This document shows positions 43,081 to 55,919 of a stretch of 64,000 nucleotides of DNA, one piece after another. The DNA lies in contig JALGQZ010000015.1 in the NCBI GenBank assembly GCA_023105745.1, forward strand, positions 22,177,499-22,241,498, in the 5' to 3' direction. How positions within the stretch are numbered: position 1 is the first letter of the stretch; each line of letters begins with the position of its first letter. Under the pieces are notes generated by a model. That model was not told where the DNA came from, ran no database searches, and worked only from the letters and a program-made list of their open reading frames with translations. A program made the translations under genes and the position numbers. The DNA is from Austropuccinia psidii. Taxonomy: Eukaryota > Basidiomycota > Pucciniomycetes > Pucciniales > Sphaerophragmiaceae.

Positions 43081-44560
43081 TTAGCAGGAACCACAGGCTG
43101 AGAACCCTAAAGAAGGTGCCATATCTTATGCCAACTTCTAATGAAAGACTGTAAAGACCTATCACTTTCATCAAAACTAGATGAAATCTGGAATAGAACT
43201 CAACATACATCTGTTATGGCTTTAACAGATAGAGCTCTGATAAACACTATACTACATGAATTTAATGATAGTGATGCAGCTGGACATCTCGCAAAAGACA
43301 GAACACTAGAGAGGGTAAAAACCTGCTCTTGGTGGCCAAATTGGAGGAAATATGTTTCAGAATACTTCCAAACCTGTGACAGATGCTGGAAAGAAAACAG
43401 AGCCACAGGAAAGAAATTTGGAATTATGATCCAAATCCAAGAACCAAAATCCCCTTGGGAAATAGTTCACATGGATTCAGTCACAACCTTACCTCCAGGA
43501 GGAGACAGAATTTACAATGCATGCCTAGTATTAATTGACTGATACAGCAAAAATCCAATGTTCTTACCATTTCACAAGGATGATACATCTATGGACACAG
43601 CCATAATGATATGGAATAAATTTATCAGCCACACAGGCTTATTCCAAAATATCATAAGTGATAGATGCCCAAAATTCACTTCAGCATGATGGACAAACCT
43701 CCATAGTCTATTTGGAACAAAACTATCATGCTCAACAGCTTACCACCCGCAAAATGATTGTCTAGAAGTAAGAATGATACAGACCTTAGAAGACATGATC
43801 AGGAGATTCCCTGCTTATGGACTAGAACTCAAAGATTCTTATGGTTTTACCCATGAGTGGTGTACATTAACACCAGCCCTTGAACTAGTTATAAAACATC
43901 AATCCATTCTTCAATTGGAAAAACACCAGAAATGCTAGAAAAAGGCTGGAATCCAAGACTTCATTGTTATAACCTCAAAAAGGACTTATTTTCTATACAC
44001 CCAACAGCAAGTAGTTTGAAATTAATTCTTGACAAAGCAAGACACCATGCAAACAGATATATGCAAGATTCTTTCAAATATGCAAAAGAAAGATGGGATA
44101 AAAGCCATAAACCACCTGAATTCAAAATAGGAGACTTGGTCTTAGTGTCAACTCTACAATTCAATAATATGAAAGGCCAAAATAAATTGAAAAATTCCTT
44201 TGCAGGACCATTCATGATAAAAGCACTACACGGACCTAATGATGTGCAACTAGAGCTCACAGGTAACTTAATGGACAAACACCTAACTTTCCCTGTAATT
44301 CTGATAAAACTGTACAGCTCAAGGGAAAAAGACTTATTTCCATTAATAAATAAACCCCCAATTTAAATTCCCCCTTCAGAGGAAGGAGAAGAAAATAAGA
44401 TTGTGAAAGTCCTTAAAGAAAGAAGGACAAGAAAAAAAAGAAAGGGAATAACTTGTAAGGTATAAAGACCAAACTCAAGAAGATGAATGGATACTTGAGA
44501 AAGATATAACAAATTCTGACAAGATATTAAGAAGGTTCAGACATGAGAGAAAACCTAAAT
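43081..44560 (+). pseudogene. pol: Gypsy-D integrase and pol tail
   Basis: Open at 43141-43542 with an HHCC zinc finger (HEFNDSDAAGH, CQTCDRC-like FQTCDRC) and the first catalytic region (VHMDSVTTLPPGGD). The core is broken by stops between 43540 and 43930 (IISDRCPKF and a DCLEVRMIQ variant of the Glu motif). The C-terminal part at 43932-44366 has GDLVLVSTLQFNN and FAGPFMIK. The tail near 44470-44560 reads EDEWILEKDI and LRRFRHERKPK. It is inactive. Confidence 0.85.
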
Positions 44561-44682
44561 AATAGAAAATTGAGCATTATGGAGCTTCAAGATTAACAAA
44601 GTCTATTGAAGAGGTAGGATAGTGGATGATACCCTAATTAACAATATCAGATTATGGTACAATCTTTTTTGGTGGTAGGGAA

Positions 44683-44929
44683 TGTGAGTCTTTGAGGTAT
44701 GACACATATCTAAAAATGTCACCAGAAAAAACTTTATAATAATTATACTCTTAAAAATTATGTTAAAACCAGTGAAAATGCCATAAATAAGCATACACTT
44801 TGAACTCACTCAGAATCTCATGAGTAAGCTTGTGAAATGAATTAAACCATTAGATATCTCATGGTAAAATACACATATATCTAATTTTTATGGAATACCT
44901 GTAAATTAAATAATTATTGATTGAAATTA
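44683..44929 (+). repeat. Gypsy-D 3' LTR, truncated
   Basis: Starts TGTGAGTCTTTGAGG directly after the purine-rich run TTTTTTGGTGGTAGGGAA (polypurine tract, about 44664-44682). Only about 250 bases remain before the sequence changes to Chromo-2 pol. The start resembles the solo LTR at 21030. Confidence 0.65.
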
Positions 44930-47900
44930 TTTCAATTCTCATTTATTGCAAAGCAGTTTTTTCACAAGTATTCTTTGACCATGTCAGAACTCCCAGACAA
45001 GAGTCCCCTTATTATTCTTGACTCCTCAGAGTCTCCTTCTCCATTTGTGACTCACCATACTAAATATATGGTTGAGGTCCCTTCCTTCCCAAGCTTTGAA
45101 TGTGACTTTTCAGTTATTGATACTCCCAAGGAAGAAGACCTCATATTGGGCTTTGACTTTCTCAATCATTTCAATCGATTTATTGATTGGAGGCAAGGGC
45201 TGATTACCTTTAATGCTGATCATAAGGACTATCATGATCCTTCAAAATCTTTCAGTAATGACTTTTCTTCTTCCAAATCATGTGCAGCTCTGGTTGGTGA
45301 TTTTAGAACACGATCATTTCCATCTTCTGTCCATATTCCTTCCCTTAATTCCCATCAGTCATTACTATCATCTAGAGATGAAGCCTTCAAAGAGATTCAA
45401 GACTTTTGAGAAGATAATTCTGTATCTTCACTTCATCTCTTATTTGGGAATATGGACCTTCCTCCTTCATCTTATCATGACCCCCTGGAGGAGTTGTGGG
45501 ATGAAGAGGAAGAGCCAGAAGAGATAGAAACTGTGATGAAGGTTTTCCCTTCTGTTTATCACCAGTACTTGGATGTATGCTCCAAGGTGAAAGCAGAGAA
45601 ACTTCCTCCTCACCGCACCTGTGATCATCATATTGAGCTGGAGGGGTCTCTACCTCAAGTTGTGGTGATGTACTCTTTATCAAACCAAGAGTCAGACAAA
45701 CTCAGGGCCTACATTTGAGAGAATGTAGAGAAAGGTTTCATCCGGCCAAGCTCCTCTTCAACAGGAGCACCTGTCATTTTTGTTAAAAAGAAAGATGGTG
45801 GCCTCTGTTTGTGTGTTGATTACTGCAAACTCAATGCTGTTACCAGGAAGAACAAGTATCCTTTTCCTACTATGAATCAGCTTCTTACTGTTTTCAATGG
45901 TTCTTCTATCTTCTCCAAGATTGATTTGTGTGATGCATATAAACTGCTCAGAATCAAGGAAGCTGATGAACATTTGACATGTTTTAGAGCTTAATATGGC
46001 AGCTATGAGTATTTGGTTATGCCATTTGGGCTCACCAATGCTCCTGCCTCGTTTCAAAACCTTGTCAATGATATTTTTTATGATCTTCTTGATATTTATG
46101 CTGTAGTTTATTTGGATGACATTCTGGTCCTTTCCAAATCTGAAGAAGAACATGTCACTCATGTGTCCACTGTTTCCAGACTTGGAGCCAATAACCTCTT
46201 TGCTAACGCCTCCAAGTGCCTGTTTCATGTTTCTAGTGTGGAGTATTTGGGTTATGTTGTTTCTTCTGAAGGCCTCAAGATGGACCAAGAAAAAGTCCAG
46301 CAAACTCTCAATTGGCCACCTCCAAGAAACCTCAAGGCTCTTGAATCATTCCTTGGCTTTGCCAATTTTTACCACCATTTCATTAGGAATTATTCAAAGA
46401 AGATTAGTTCACTCACAAGTTTCCTCAAGAAAGATTCCCATTTTCCCCTCAATGAGGAAGCTCTTAGACAGTTTCATCAACTCAAAGAGGCATTCACCAT
46501 TTCTCCAATCCTTTCTCACTTTGATTCTTCTCTACCCACCATTGTAGTTTATGCCTTGGGTGCTGTACTGAGTCAGATTTCTGACTCAGGAAAACATCCC
46601 ATTGCATTTGATAGCCGTAAGCTTCTCCCACCTGAGCTTAATTATTAAATTCATGACAAGGAACTACTTGGCATAGTCTGGGCTCTCAAGCACTGGAGAG
46701 CTTTTCTCCTTTCTCTTTCTTCCTCTTTTGAATTTCTCACCAATAATTCATCACTTCAATATTTTATGTTATAAAAGATTCTCACTTGCTGTCAAGCCCA
46801 CTGGGCTGAATTTCTCTCTGAATTCCATTTTTCTATCACCTACCGCCCTGGCATTTTGGCTACCCTTCCAGATGCACTGTCACATCGGGACAACGTTTAC
46901 CCAGAGAGGGGGGAAGATTTCATCAGCAAGAATCCAATGAATTATCAAAAAATAATCAAGCAAGATGAAATTCAAGCCTAAAAATTCTTTGCAGTCAAGG
47001 TGGAAGCATTTTCAAATTTGATTGAATCAATTCAGAAGGCATTATGGCAAGACTCTTAATATAGAAGTATCCTTAAAGATTTGGGTAAAGGTAAATCTGT
47101 CCAAGATTATTCTCTTGATTCCTCTTCCCAATGTCTCCTGTTCAAAGATTGGGTGGTGGTCCCAAATGACCCCACAATTCACCTCAGCATACTTCAAAAA
47201 AGGCATGAATCTCCTCTAGCTGGACATCCTGGCCAAGAGAAGACTCTCAAACTTGTCAAGTGGGATTTTCACTGGCCTGGCATGACTCAATTTATCAAGG
47301 ATTATGTATCATCCTGTCAGCAGTGTTCAAGAAACAAAAATATTCACCACAAGAACCTTGGACTCCTCAAAACTCTTCCAATTCCAAATGGTCCTTGGAT
47401 TTGTCTTTCAATTGATTTCATCACTCAATTGCCACTGTCCAATTCCTTTGCCTCAATCCTTGTCATAGTGGACAGATTCTCAAAAATGGCAATTTTCATT
47501 TGAACAATGTCTTCAATAACTTCATTATATTTGGCCCATTTATTCATCAAGAATATTTTCTCAAAGAATGGCCTTCCTTCAAGCATTGTTAGTGATAGAG
47601 GTTCTCTTTTTGTTTCTTCCTTTTGGACCAAGCTTTGCCAGAAGCTCAAGATTTCAAGAGATCTGTCAACTGCTTACCATCCAGAAACTGATGGACAAAC
47701 AGAGAGGGTAAATCAGATACTAGAACAGTACCTTTGGATGTATGTCAGTTATCATCAAGATTATTGGAACACCTGTCTCCCTCTGGCTTAATTTGCCTAC
47801 AATAACTCTGACCACTCTTCAACAAAACAATCACCATATTTCACTGTTTATGGAAGAGATCCACATTTTGACTCAGTTCACATTACTCAAGATACTCCTG

Positions 47901-48420
47901 CTGGAAAGTTATCAAAAAAAATGCAATCAGGACAGCAAGATGTCAAGAGAGAAATTGAAGTTTCCATAAACAGGTTCAAGAGGTATGCAGATAAAAGAAG
48001 AGCAAGTCCACCTGTTTTCAATCCTGGTTACATGGTATGGCTTTCTTCCAAGAACATCAAATCAACTAGACCCACCAAAAAACTGTCTGCAAGATGGTTG
48101 GTCAGCACTCATGCCTACCACCTCAAGCTCCCATCTCAATGGAAGTCCATCCACCCAGTCTTCAATATTTCACTCTTAGAACCAGTCAAGACATCAACAA
48201 TCCCAAATAGGCATCAAGAGCCTTCTCCTCCAATAATCATTGAAGAAGAAGAGGAATGGGAAGTCTCTTAAATACTGGACTCAAAGCGTAAGAGAGGAAA
48301 ATTATGGTATTTGGTGGAATGCAAAGGTTTCAGTCAAGACTCAGAAAGATACACTTGGGAACCAATTGAAAGCCTCAAGAATTGTCCTGAACTGGTAAAG
48401 GATTTTCATATGCACCTTGA
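44930..48420 (+). pseudogene. pol: Chromo-2 pol, 5'-truncated and broken
   Basis: Clear relative of the Chromo-1 Pol. It starts just after the protease active site (FIAKQFFHKYSLTMSELP), so the DSGAT motif, gag and the 5' LTR are missing. RT is at 45600-46600 (PFGLTNAPASF, VVYLDDILVLS). RNase H is degraded, with a small deletion at TIV-YALGAVLSQ that removes the catalytic ETDASD. Integrase runs from 47081: zinc finger HESPLAGHPGQ and SCQQCSRN, core LSIDFITQLP, IVSDRG and DGQTERVNQ. The chromodomain near 48290-48400 reads LWYLVECKGF, with the aromatic-cage Trp changed to Cys, then YTWEP. Numerous stops. Confidence 0.9.
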
Positions 48421-49162
48421 GGGGTATTCTACTCTTTTCTGTTGTAAGCATCACCTTGGCCACTCTGTGAGCACTCTGAAAATTTTGGACACAGATCTTT
48501 GGCCTGGCTTTCAACATCAATTCCAAAATTATGGCCATTTTTTACTTGGGCAAATGGACCATTCATTTTTTCATTTCACTTCCAAGTCTTTCCAATTCCA
48601 AGTCATTCTTTCAATAAATTCATTTTCTTTTATGGCACTGGAAGGAGTGGTAATTACCAAAGGTAAGTTCCTCTCCTAGTGTGCACTTCCCTGAAAGGTC
48701 TACAATTTGTCAAAACATCACCTTGGCCACTTTGTGAGCACCTGGCATCAAATTTCTCTTTCCAGGTCCTTGGCCAATTTCAAAATCAGTTATCAACCTC
48801 TGTGATGAAGATTGGAACCTCCTCAAGATTCATTTCTCTTTTATTTTTTATTTTTTTTCTTTTCTTACTTTCATTTTCATTCTTTTATTTTTTATTTCAT
48901 TTTCATCTTAAATTTTCTCTTATCATGTCAATTTTGACGTCAAAATTATCATTCATTTTATTCATCATCAAATCTTGAAGCCAATGTCAACAGAAGATCA
49001 AGACAGTCCCACGTCATATGCCAACATTTTAATACCAGTATCAAATTTATTTTTCTTAAAAGAACTCCTCATTATTCCTCTCTCAAAACTCTTTCCAATA
49101 GCCTCAACAGGCTTCACCTTGTATTGGTGCTCAGGAGCTTACCATTTAAAGTTGGGGGGTAC
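48421..49162 (+). other. Chromo-2 3' untranslated region and polypurine tract
   Basis: Non-coding tail with two diverged copies of the segment also duplicated in Chromo-1 (catcaccttggccac near 48450 and 48719) and a T-rich low-complexity stretch near 48840-48910. It ends with the polypurine tract AAAGTTGGGGGGTAC before the LTR. Confidence 0.65.
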
Positions 49163-50636
49163 TGTCACAACCATGGAAATTGACCGTCTTGGACCGCAAT
49201 ATGGCATATCCATTCCATATCCAATATATGGCCATTTGGACATATCCATAATCATTGGCCAAATTGGCTGTTGTCATATCTTATGGCCTTAATAGTCATT
49301 TTATCATCTGGGGCCAACAAGGCCCCTTCACCATCATCAAGCCATTATAGGCTGTCTCTGTGCTTTTGGGCATCTTGGGTATTTTCCATACAACAGGGAA
49401 AATACAGCCCAAAATCCTGTATTTGGCTCTTTAAGGTTTAAATACAGTTTGCGCATTTGGCAGTATTTAGCCATTTAGGCCATATTTCTGATTTATTATG
49501 TAAAATATGCCCAGAAGGCCATATCAGGCCTTTTGGGGCTTAAATGCCAGCTTTGTGCATTTGGCCCATTTTTTGCACACTTTGCGCAAATACAGTTTTT
49601 AAGCTGTATTAGCTGTATTTGGCCAAAAACCCAAAAATGGTCAAATACCCCAAAAGCCACTTTGTCACATCTTATACAAAAGACCTTTGGCCCACTTCAA
49701 CCTTTAATACCCAAAAGTGCCATACATGGTGTTATACACCATTATGCCTCTTTTTTCAGCAGAAATCCAATGGTGGTAATTTCAAATGGTTCTTTCAACT
49801 TTTCAACAGGTCATCAAGGCACACCTTCCAGAGGATTCATCAAGGCTCAAGGACAAGTGTCATAATCTCAAATACCAATGACGCCATCAAGAAATCAATG
49901 GTTATTTGCACTCAGAGTATTCCTCCAAGGGAATACTGGCTGTTCATTCTCAAGGGATATTCAAGAGGCAGTTCCAAAACAATGTGTCAAGGGTCAATTC
50001 TTCACCAATCCACCTTGGCAACCCAATTCATTAAGTACAGTCTTAATTCATCAAGACCTGTATTTTCAATCATACATCATGGGAAAATCATTCAACACAG
50101 TTCATTTCCCAATCTGGAAGGGTATACACTCCATCAGACAATCAATACAGCTTCCAGTATTCAATACAGAGCCACTGCTAGACTGAAGGATTCAAGCTCT
50201 CAACTTTTCATATATAACAGCTTCCTTTTACCTTGGGGGGTTTTACCCCAGTTAGTTAATATATTTTGATTTTATTTAATCTTTATTTATCTTACCATTT
50301 TTGTTAAGTGAATACTGATATTATCAAGTCAGTCACTTAGCACCTCTTCTCTTTTCTTTCTTTGCCTGTCAATGTATATTTGGTGGTCATATCCTTACTA
50401 ATTCCATTGTTTATTTTGGCAGGTTGAAACAGTGATTAAGGACTTACTTGGTTGCCTCTTTGGCCATTTGGATTCTCATTTCTCTTATTGCATCTCATCT
50501 TTGTACTTGCATCCTTCTTAGAGAAATTCAATTCTTTATTTTTGTGTTCTTTATTTCTTTGGAGTCTTCCAACCGAGTTCCCTGATTGCTGAGTGCCAGG
50601 CCACTCTTGTTTTTCTGTCCAAGAGCCCCTGTGACA
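49163..50636 (+). repeat. Chromo-2 3' LTR (1474 bp)
   Basis: TGTCACAACC to AAGAGCCCCTGTGACA, the same termini as Chromo-1 but nearly twice as long. It contains tttgcgc-type motifs (49440-49590), several CTGTATTG-like motifs, and near 50207-50262 a CATATATAAC box, a G/C hairpin and AGTTAGTTAATAT in the same order as in Chromo-1. The bases after it (ccttg) continue as a Gypsy-C LTR, which it therefore interrupts. Confidence 0.85.
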
Positions 50637-51853
50637 CCTTGTTTTTCACCTCCCATCTTAAATCCAGAGGAAGATGCTTGAGCCCATAAAATGGGTATTA
50701 GTATTAAAGCTATGACTCAGGGCTATCCAATGGTACTAGCCAAATTGAGCTAGCACCAGAACTACATGAGTTATGGCCACAATAAGGTCAAATAAGGGCG
50801 AATAAAACATTCACCTCTCATCTAACTTATACAGTTTTAGTGTGAGATACCTAAAGTGGGGTCTTTTTGTAATGCAAAAGGTCAGGGCTATCTGATGGTG
50901 ACTTTCATTTCCACATATCTCATCCAGAACAAAAGGTATGGCACAAACAAGCTCCATACAGATTTTAAGCCAATCACACATAGGTACAAAAGATCTTGTA
51001 CATGGAATAACTTTGACATATTGAATGATAGCCATATAAAATGAGGTACCATTATGTAGAAATCATTCAGGGATACACAATGAGCCAACTTTGAGCTTCA
51101 TATCTCAAAAAATGACAAAGGTATGGCAGTTTTAAGCTCCATATCCTGCAGTTAAACCAATACACCCTTATTGTGAGAAAATGTCCCATAACTATGATTA
51201 TGACGTTTCAAATGGATGAAGAAGATTGTTTATACGTCAATAACTGCTAGTTTGGCCAATATTGGGGTCCTGTACAGGTTCTGACAGCATTCTACGGGTA
51301 ATGCATGTCAGAAGAGGGCTATGTGGTCCCCAGATGAAACGTTTTACCCTGTATTGGTGAAAACTGCCCAGATTTGGGTTCAAAACCCCATCTGAGCCAC
51401 ATACAGGCTATAACGGCATTTTGAAAACCACAAGCCAGTCCTTGGAAGTTAAAAAAAATCACTTCCTCTATGTGGAAAGGTGTAGAAGACTTTTTCACCC
51501 AAGTTCAGGATAAAAAGGGGCCTTTTCTCCACCAGAAGAGGTTTCCTCATCCTGCTGTTCAATTCCTACATAGTAAAACTTTAAAAAACAGTTATAATCT
51601 TGGAAAATAATCAATTTATACTTTAAAATTTAGTATTTTAACTCTTATCATAGTAACCCAACTTGTAAGACTGTACCCAGGACTTTCAACAGCGCTCACC
51701 ACCACTATTTTGTGATAGTAAAGTGCTTATTACTCTCTTTCAGACCTTTATTATCTATAATCCAACCACTTTTAAATTAATTTTACCATGTCACAGTCAT
51801 AGGTAAAGCTGTAAATAGCCTTATTACACCTTCATCATAGACTCAGCCTGACA
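50637..51853 (+). repeat. Gypsy-C LTR lacking its first about 230 bases
   Basis: Aligns with the LTR at 54458-55895 read in reverse from the segment tttcacctctcatct onward and ends CTCAGCCTGACA. Its beginning is missing where Chromo-2 abuts; the start may have been lost with the Chromo-2 5' end. No open frame here is credible. Confidence 0.8.
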
Positions 51854-52620
51854 TAAAAAAAGCTACAAGATTAAAAAAAACCTCCATATATTATGCCAAC
51901 TTTTAATGAAAGATTGCAAAGACCCATCATTATCCTCCAAGCTGGATGAAGTCTGGAAAAAAGCATAGGATGAGGGACAGTTCCACCTCCTTGATGTAAT
52001 ACTTTATCATGGGACCAAACACACATGTGTTATGACCTTCAAAGATATAACTCTGATAAACACTATACTACATGAATGCCATGATAGTGTTGTATCTGGT
52101 CATCTCCCAGAAGATAGGACAATGGAGAGGGTGAAAACTGCTCTTTGTGGCCAAACTGGAAAAACAATGTAGCAGATTATTTCCAGACTTGTGAAAAATG
52201 ACAAAAGGCAAATAGAGCCGCAGGCAAAACATTTGGAATAATGATCCAAATCAAAGAACCAAAATGCCCATGGTAAATAGTTCACATGGATTGGGTAACA
52301 GCCTTACCTTCATGAGGAGACAAGATTTTCAATGCCTTCCTAGTACTAGTTGAAAGATACAGAAAAACCCGAATTTTCTTACCATGTCATAAAGATGATG
52401 CAGCTATGGACACAGCCATAATGTTATGGAATAGATTAAATAGTCATATAGGCTTATTAATAAATATGATAAGTGAATAAAATTCAAAAAGGTGAATGGC
52501 TAATTGGGGAAGATATAACTAATTCTGATAAGCTATTAAGAATGTTCAGACATGAAATAAGACCTAAGGAATAGAAAATTTAAGCATTATTGAGCTTGAA
52601 GACTAATAAATTCTAATGAA
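51854..52620 (+). pseudogene. Gypsy-D integrase scrap
   Basis: Broken reading matches the Gypsy-D piece at 43120-43650: LCQLLMKDCKD, SSKLDEVWKKA, HLLDVILYHGTKHTCVM, ILHECHDSVVSGHLPEDRT, EIVHMDWVTALP-like wording and AAMDTAIMLWNR. Near 52480 an internal deletion joins it to the pol tail (EDITNSDKLLRMFRHE). It contains many stops. It is interrupted on the right by a copia element. Confidence 0.75.
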
Positions 52621-52928
52621 TGTTAGATTTCCGCAGCTCTTCCCTGACTGAAACCTGATCTAAGTATTGTTTAGGGTCTGGTCCACATCTCCCTACTATT
52701 TATTATCTCCTGCTCCCTTCCTCTTATGGCGTCCGACCATCCTTTTCTAGTTTTCTCCTCTTCCCCATCACATAAAAAAAAACTCCCACTTTTCCTTTGA
52801 CACTTTTTTTCTTTTTGTTTCATATCTCTCTCTACTCACGATTCTGCTGTTTCATACTATACTCTTGTGAGCCCACTAATACCATAATACCATGATCTTT
52901 GCATCTGCTGTTTATCACTTCTCATTCA
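52621..52928 (+). repeat. Copia 5' LTR (tentative limits)
   Basis: A change of sequence at 52621 starts TGTTAGATTTCCGC, with pyrimidine-rich DNA and a ctcattca end about 60 bases before the gag ATG. The preceding bases atgaa could be the target duplication, but the other end is lost. Limits are inferred from position only. Confidence 0.4.
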
Positions 52929-52987
52929 TTGTTGGTCCTTAGTTTGAGATTTCTAAACCTTGATAGATTTACAGTCTCAATCAAGAA

Positions 52988-53725
52988 ATGAACAATTTGG
53001 ATCCAAAAAACAAACTTAACAAAAGCACCCCAACACTATCTGAGGAAAACTACCCGGAATGGAGGCTTTGTATATCAATCTACCTAAGACAGAAGAAGCA
53101 GTTGTCATACTGCAACAAGCCAATCACTTCAGCATTGGATTCCGCAAAGCCAACTAAGGCAGAAAGCAATGAGGCCTGTGCCCTAATAACAAGCCCAATA
53201 GACTCCCAAACATTCTCTGAACTCGTCAATGAGGTAACTTCTCAAAATAGTCACAAACTCTGGAAGGGAATAAACAAATGGTTTGCTTCCTCCTCTTTCA
53301 ATATTAAAGCCAGAGTATGGATTTGGTTTCTCAAAGTCACATATCAGAATGACCTTAGAACATTCATCTCAGAATGTCGTCAATGTCTCAACAAAATCTC
53401 CTCAGTAGGACTGGAGGATGGAGACATAATCTTAGCATTCACCATCCTCACTAAACTTCCTGAAGAATTCCAACCCCTAATTGAGAAAAGCACTCTAAAT
53501 GCCAAACAACAAGGAAATCCTGACAAAGTACTAAAAACACTACATGAAAAGGCTTTAAAAGGGGAAGCACTATCAATTGAGTCATCTAAGGCTGTAGCTC
53601 GCAATCGCAAAAAATTTCCATCAAAAACTGTTCACTACTGTGCAAACGGTAAGCACAACCCACTAGTAAAAAGCCACGCAACCAAAAAATGTTGGAAACT
53701 GCACCCGGAACTCAGGTCAGAGTGA
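52988..53725 (+). CDS. gag: Ty1/copia Gag (245 aa)
   Basis: Opens MNNLDPKNKLNKSTP and carries a gag-polypeptide fold typical of copia elements (ENYPEWRLCISIYLRQKK near the start, SHKLWKGINKWFASSS in the middle). It ends with an atypical zinc-binding stretch HYCANGKHNPLVKSHATKKCWKLHPE near residues 217-242. The frame is intact. The protease-integrase frame overlaps its end in another phase (53689 onward). The rest of the element is broken, so this Gag is an orphan of a dead copy. Confidence 0.8.
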   Translation: MNNLDPKNKLNKSTPTLSEENYPEWRLCISIYLRQKKQLSYCNKPITSALDSAKPTKAESNEACALITSPIDSQTFSELVNEVTSQNSHKLWKGINKWFASSSFNIKARVWIWFLKVTYQNDLRTFISECRQCLNKISSVGLEDGDIILAFTILTKLPEEFQPLIEKSTLNAKQQGNPDKVLKTLHEKALKGEALSIESSKAVARNRKKFPSKTVHYCANGKHNPLVKSHATKKCWKLHPELRSE

Positions 53726-54457
53726 ATGAAAAAGGAGCTCAGTCAAACTTTACCCTTGCTCGAGCTCTCCTCACCCAAAAGGGAAACAAACCAACCACCA
53801 CCTCTCTAGTCCTGGATACAGGAGCATCGAACAATATGCTCAACAACAAACTCTTTTTCTCATCAATCTCACCATGCTCTAAAAAAAAAAACCAGATGCA
53901 ATAGTTCATCCCTAAAAGCAGAAGCCATTGGAACTGCCAAAATCATGGACAGGAAAGGAAAAACCTGGAATCTGCATAACAGCCTATATGTACCAGCGCT
54001 AACTACTAATCTACTCTCCCTAACTCACCTCCGCTCCTCAGAAACCAGAATCAAGAAGTAGAAAGAGCACTACAAGGTTTACCTAGATAGGGAGATCAAG
54101 CCATCCTTTATATGTTCCATAACTGACTCAGTACTGGAAACAAAAATACAACTACCAAGAGATCTATGTTATCACACCAAGCACCACTTTCACTAAGCGA
54201 AAATCAAGATAATCATCTCAGATGGAGGAGGTGATTTCAAGAACAACTCTTTTGAACAATTATGCTCCAAAAGTGGCATTAAACATTGTTTTGGTCCAGC
54301 TTACACCCCGCAACACAACGGTATCTCGGAGAGAGGAAACCGCTTCATTATTGAAAAAGCTAGATGCCTGCTAATCAAATTCTCTCTGCCAATTAGATTT
54401 TGGGGTGGAGCCATAGCAACCTAATCCCAAAACAAGATGACAACACAAGGCCGTTTG
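53689..54457 (+). pseudogene. pol: Copia protease and integrase fragments, truncated
   Basis: Protease: VLDTGASNNMLNN near 53810, with the catalytic DTGA intact. A run of ten A residues at about 53881-53890 coincides with a frameshift. A GAG-pre-integrase-like part follows (YVPALTTNLLSLTHLR). The sequence then jumps to the middle of the integrase core (IIISDGGGDF, PQHNGISERGNR), so the zinc finger and first catalytic Asp are deleted. It is cut at 54457 by the Gypsy-C LTR; RT and RNase H are outside or lost. Confidence 0.8.
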
Positions 54458-55895
54458 TGTCAGGGTGAGTCTATGATGAGAGTATTAAAAAGTATTTACA
54501 GCTCTTATCTATGACTGTGACACAGTAAATAAAGATTTAAAAGGGTTTTATAAGAGTCAAAGATGGTTTAATTTAATAATAAGAGGGCTTTACTATAAGG
54601 AATATAGTGGTGGTGAGCACTGTTGAAAGCCCTGGGTGCAGCTTTACCTGTTGGGTTACAATAATAAAGACTAAAATAATTTAAATTAAGAGTATATCTG
54701 GTTATTACCCAAGAGTAAAACTGTTTTTGACAGTTTACTACATAGGGTATTCAAGAGAAGGATGATGAGACAATTCTGGCTGAGAAAAAGCCTCCTTTTA
54801 TCCTGAAATGGGGTGGAAAGGGTGCTAGACCTTTCCACATAGAGGAAGTGAAGATTTTTCACTCTCTAGGACTAACTTGTGGTTTGCAAACAGCCTTTAT
54901 AGCCTTTATTGGGCCCAGATGTGGTTTTGAAACCACATATGGGCAGTTTTCACCAATACAGGGTGAAAGTTTTCCTCTGGGGACCTCAAAGCCTGATTCT
55001 GACGTGTATGATGCGTAGAATGCTGTACAGAAACTGTATGGGACCCCAGTATTGACTGACTTGAGAGGAATTGAAGTATTAACATGCTTTTTTGTCTGTT
55101 TGACACCACATAATCAGAGTACAACTGTATCCTGTCATAATACAGCTGTATTGGTCATATTGTGGATTATAACTTTCAAATGGCCATAGATCTGTCAGTT
55201 TTTGAGATATCATGCTCAAAGTTGGTTCATTGGATAGTTCTGTATGAGTGTTACACAATTATTCCCAATTTGGTATGGTTATCATTAAATAGGACAAAGC
55301 TATCCCATGTACAAGGTTTTTTTGTACATAGGCGTGGTTTGAGCAAAAGCTGTATTGAGCTTGTTTGCCTCATAGCTTCTGTTATAGTTGAGATATGAAG
55401 AAGTGGATGGCACCATCAGATAGCCCTGATTGTTCTCTTTCTAAAAAGACCCCACTTCAAATATCCCACACTAAAACTGTAGAAGTTAGATGAGAGGTGA
55501 ATGTTTTGTTCACCCTTATTTGGCCTGAAATTGACCATAACTCCAGTAATCTTGGTGCTAGCTCAGTTTGGCTGGTACCATTGGATAGCCCTGGCTTTGA
55601 GATTCATTTTGAGTACCCATTTGATGGGGTTAAGCCTCTCCTTCTAGATTTTAGATGAGAGGTGAAAATTAAGGTTTATGCTCAGCAATAACTTTGAGCA
55701 GGAATAACTTTGTTATTTCTTGTCCTATGGTGATGGGACTTATGTTTTCAGAAATAAGTGAGTTTCCTCTTCCTTTTGATACCTTTTGAGCTGATTTGGC
55801 TCAGATCCATGTTTTGGTGGTATCTTGGCTATACCATTGGTTTATGGTATTTTGGCTGTCATGCTTGTGCTCTGGTTTTGAGTCACAGGCTGACA
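54458..55895 (-). repeat. Gypsy-C 3' LTR (1438 bp)
   Basis: Minus strand TGTCAGCCTGTGACTC to GACTCACCCTGACA. It pairs with the copy at 62681 onward; about 14 differences are visible in the first 290 bases. It contains the dyad CAGATGTGGTTT/AAACCACATATG near 54911. The left flank gtttg is the expected target duplication; the right copy lies outside the window. Confidence 0.92.
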
Positions 55896-55912
55896 TACCC
55901 TCCCTCTAAAAA
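55896..55912 (-). promoter_or_regulatory. Gypsy-C polypurine tract
   Basis: Minus-strand TTTTTAGAGGGAGGGTA directly before the LTR start TGTCAGCC. Confidence 0.85.
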
Positions 55913-55919
55913 TGGCGCA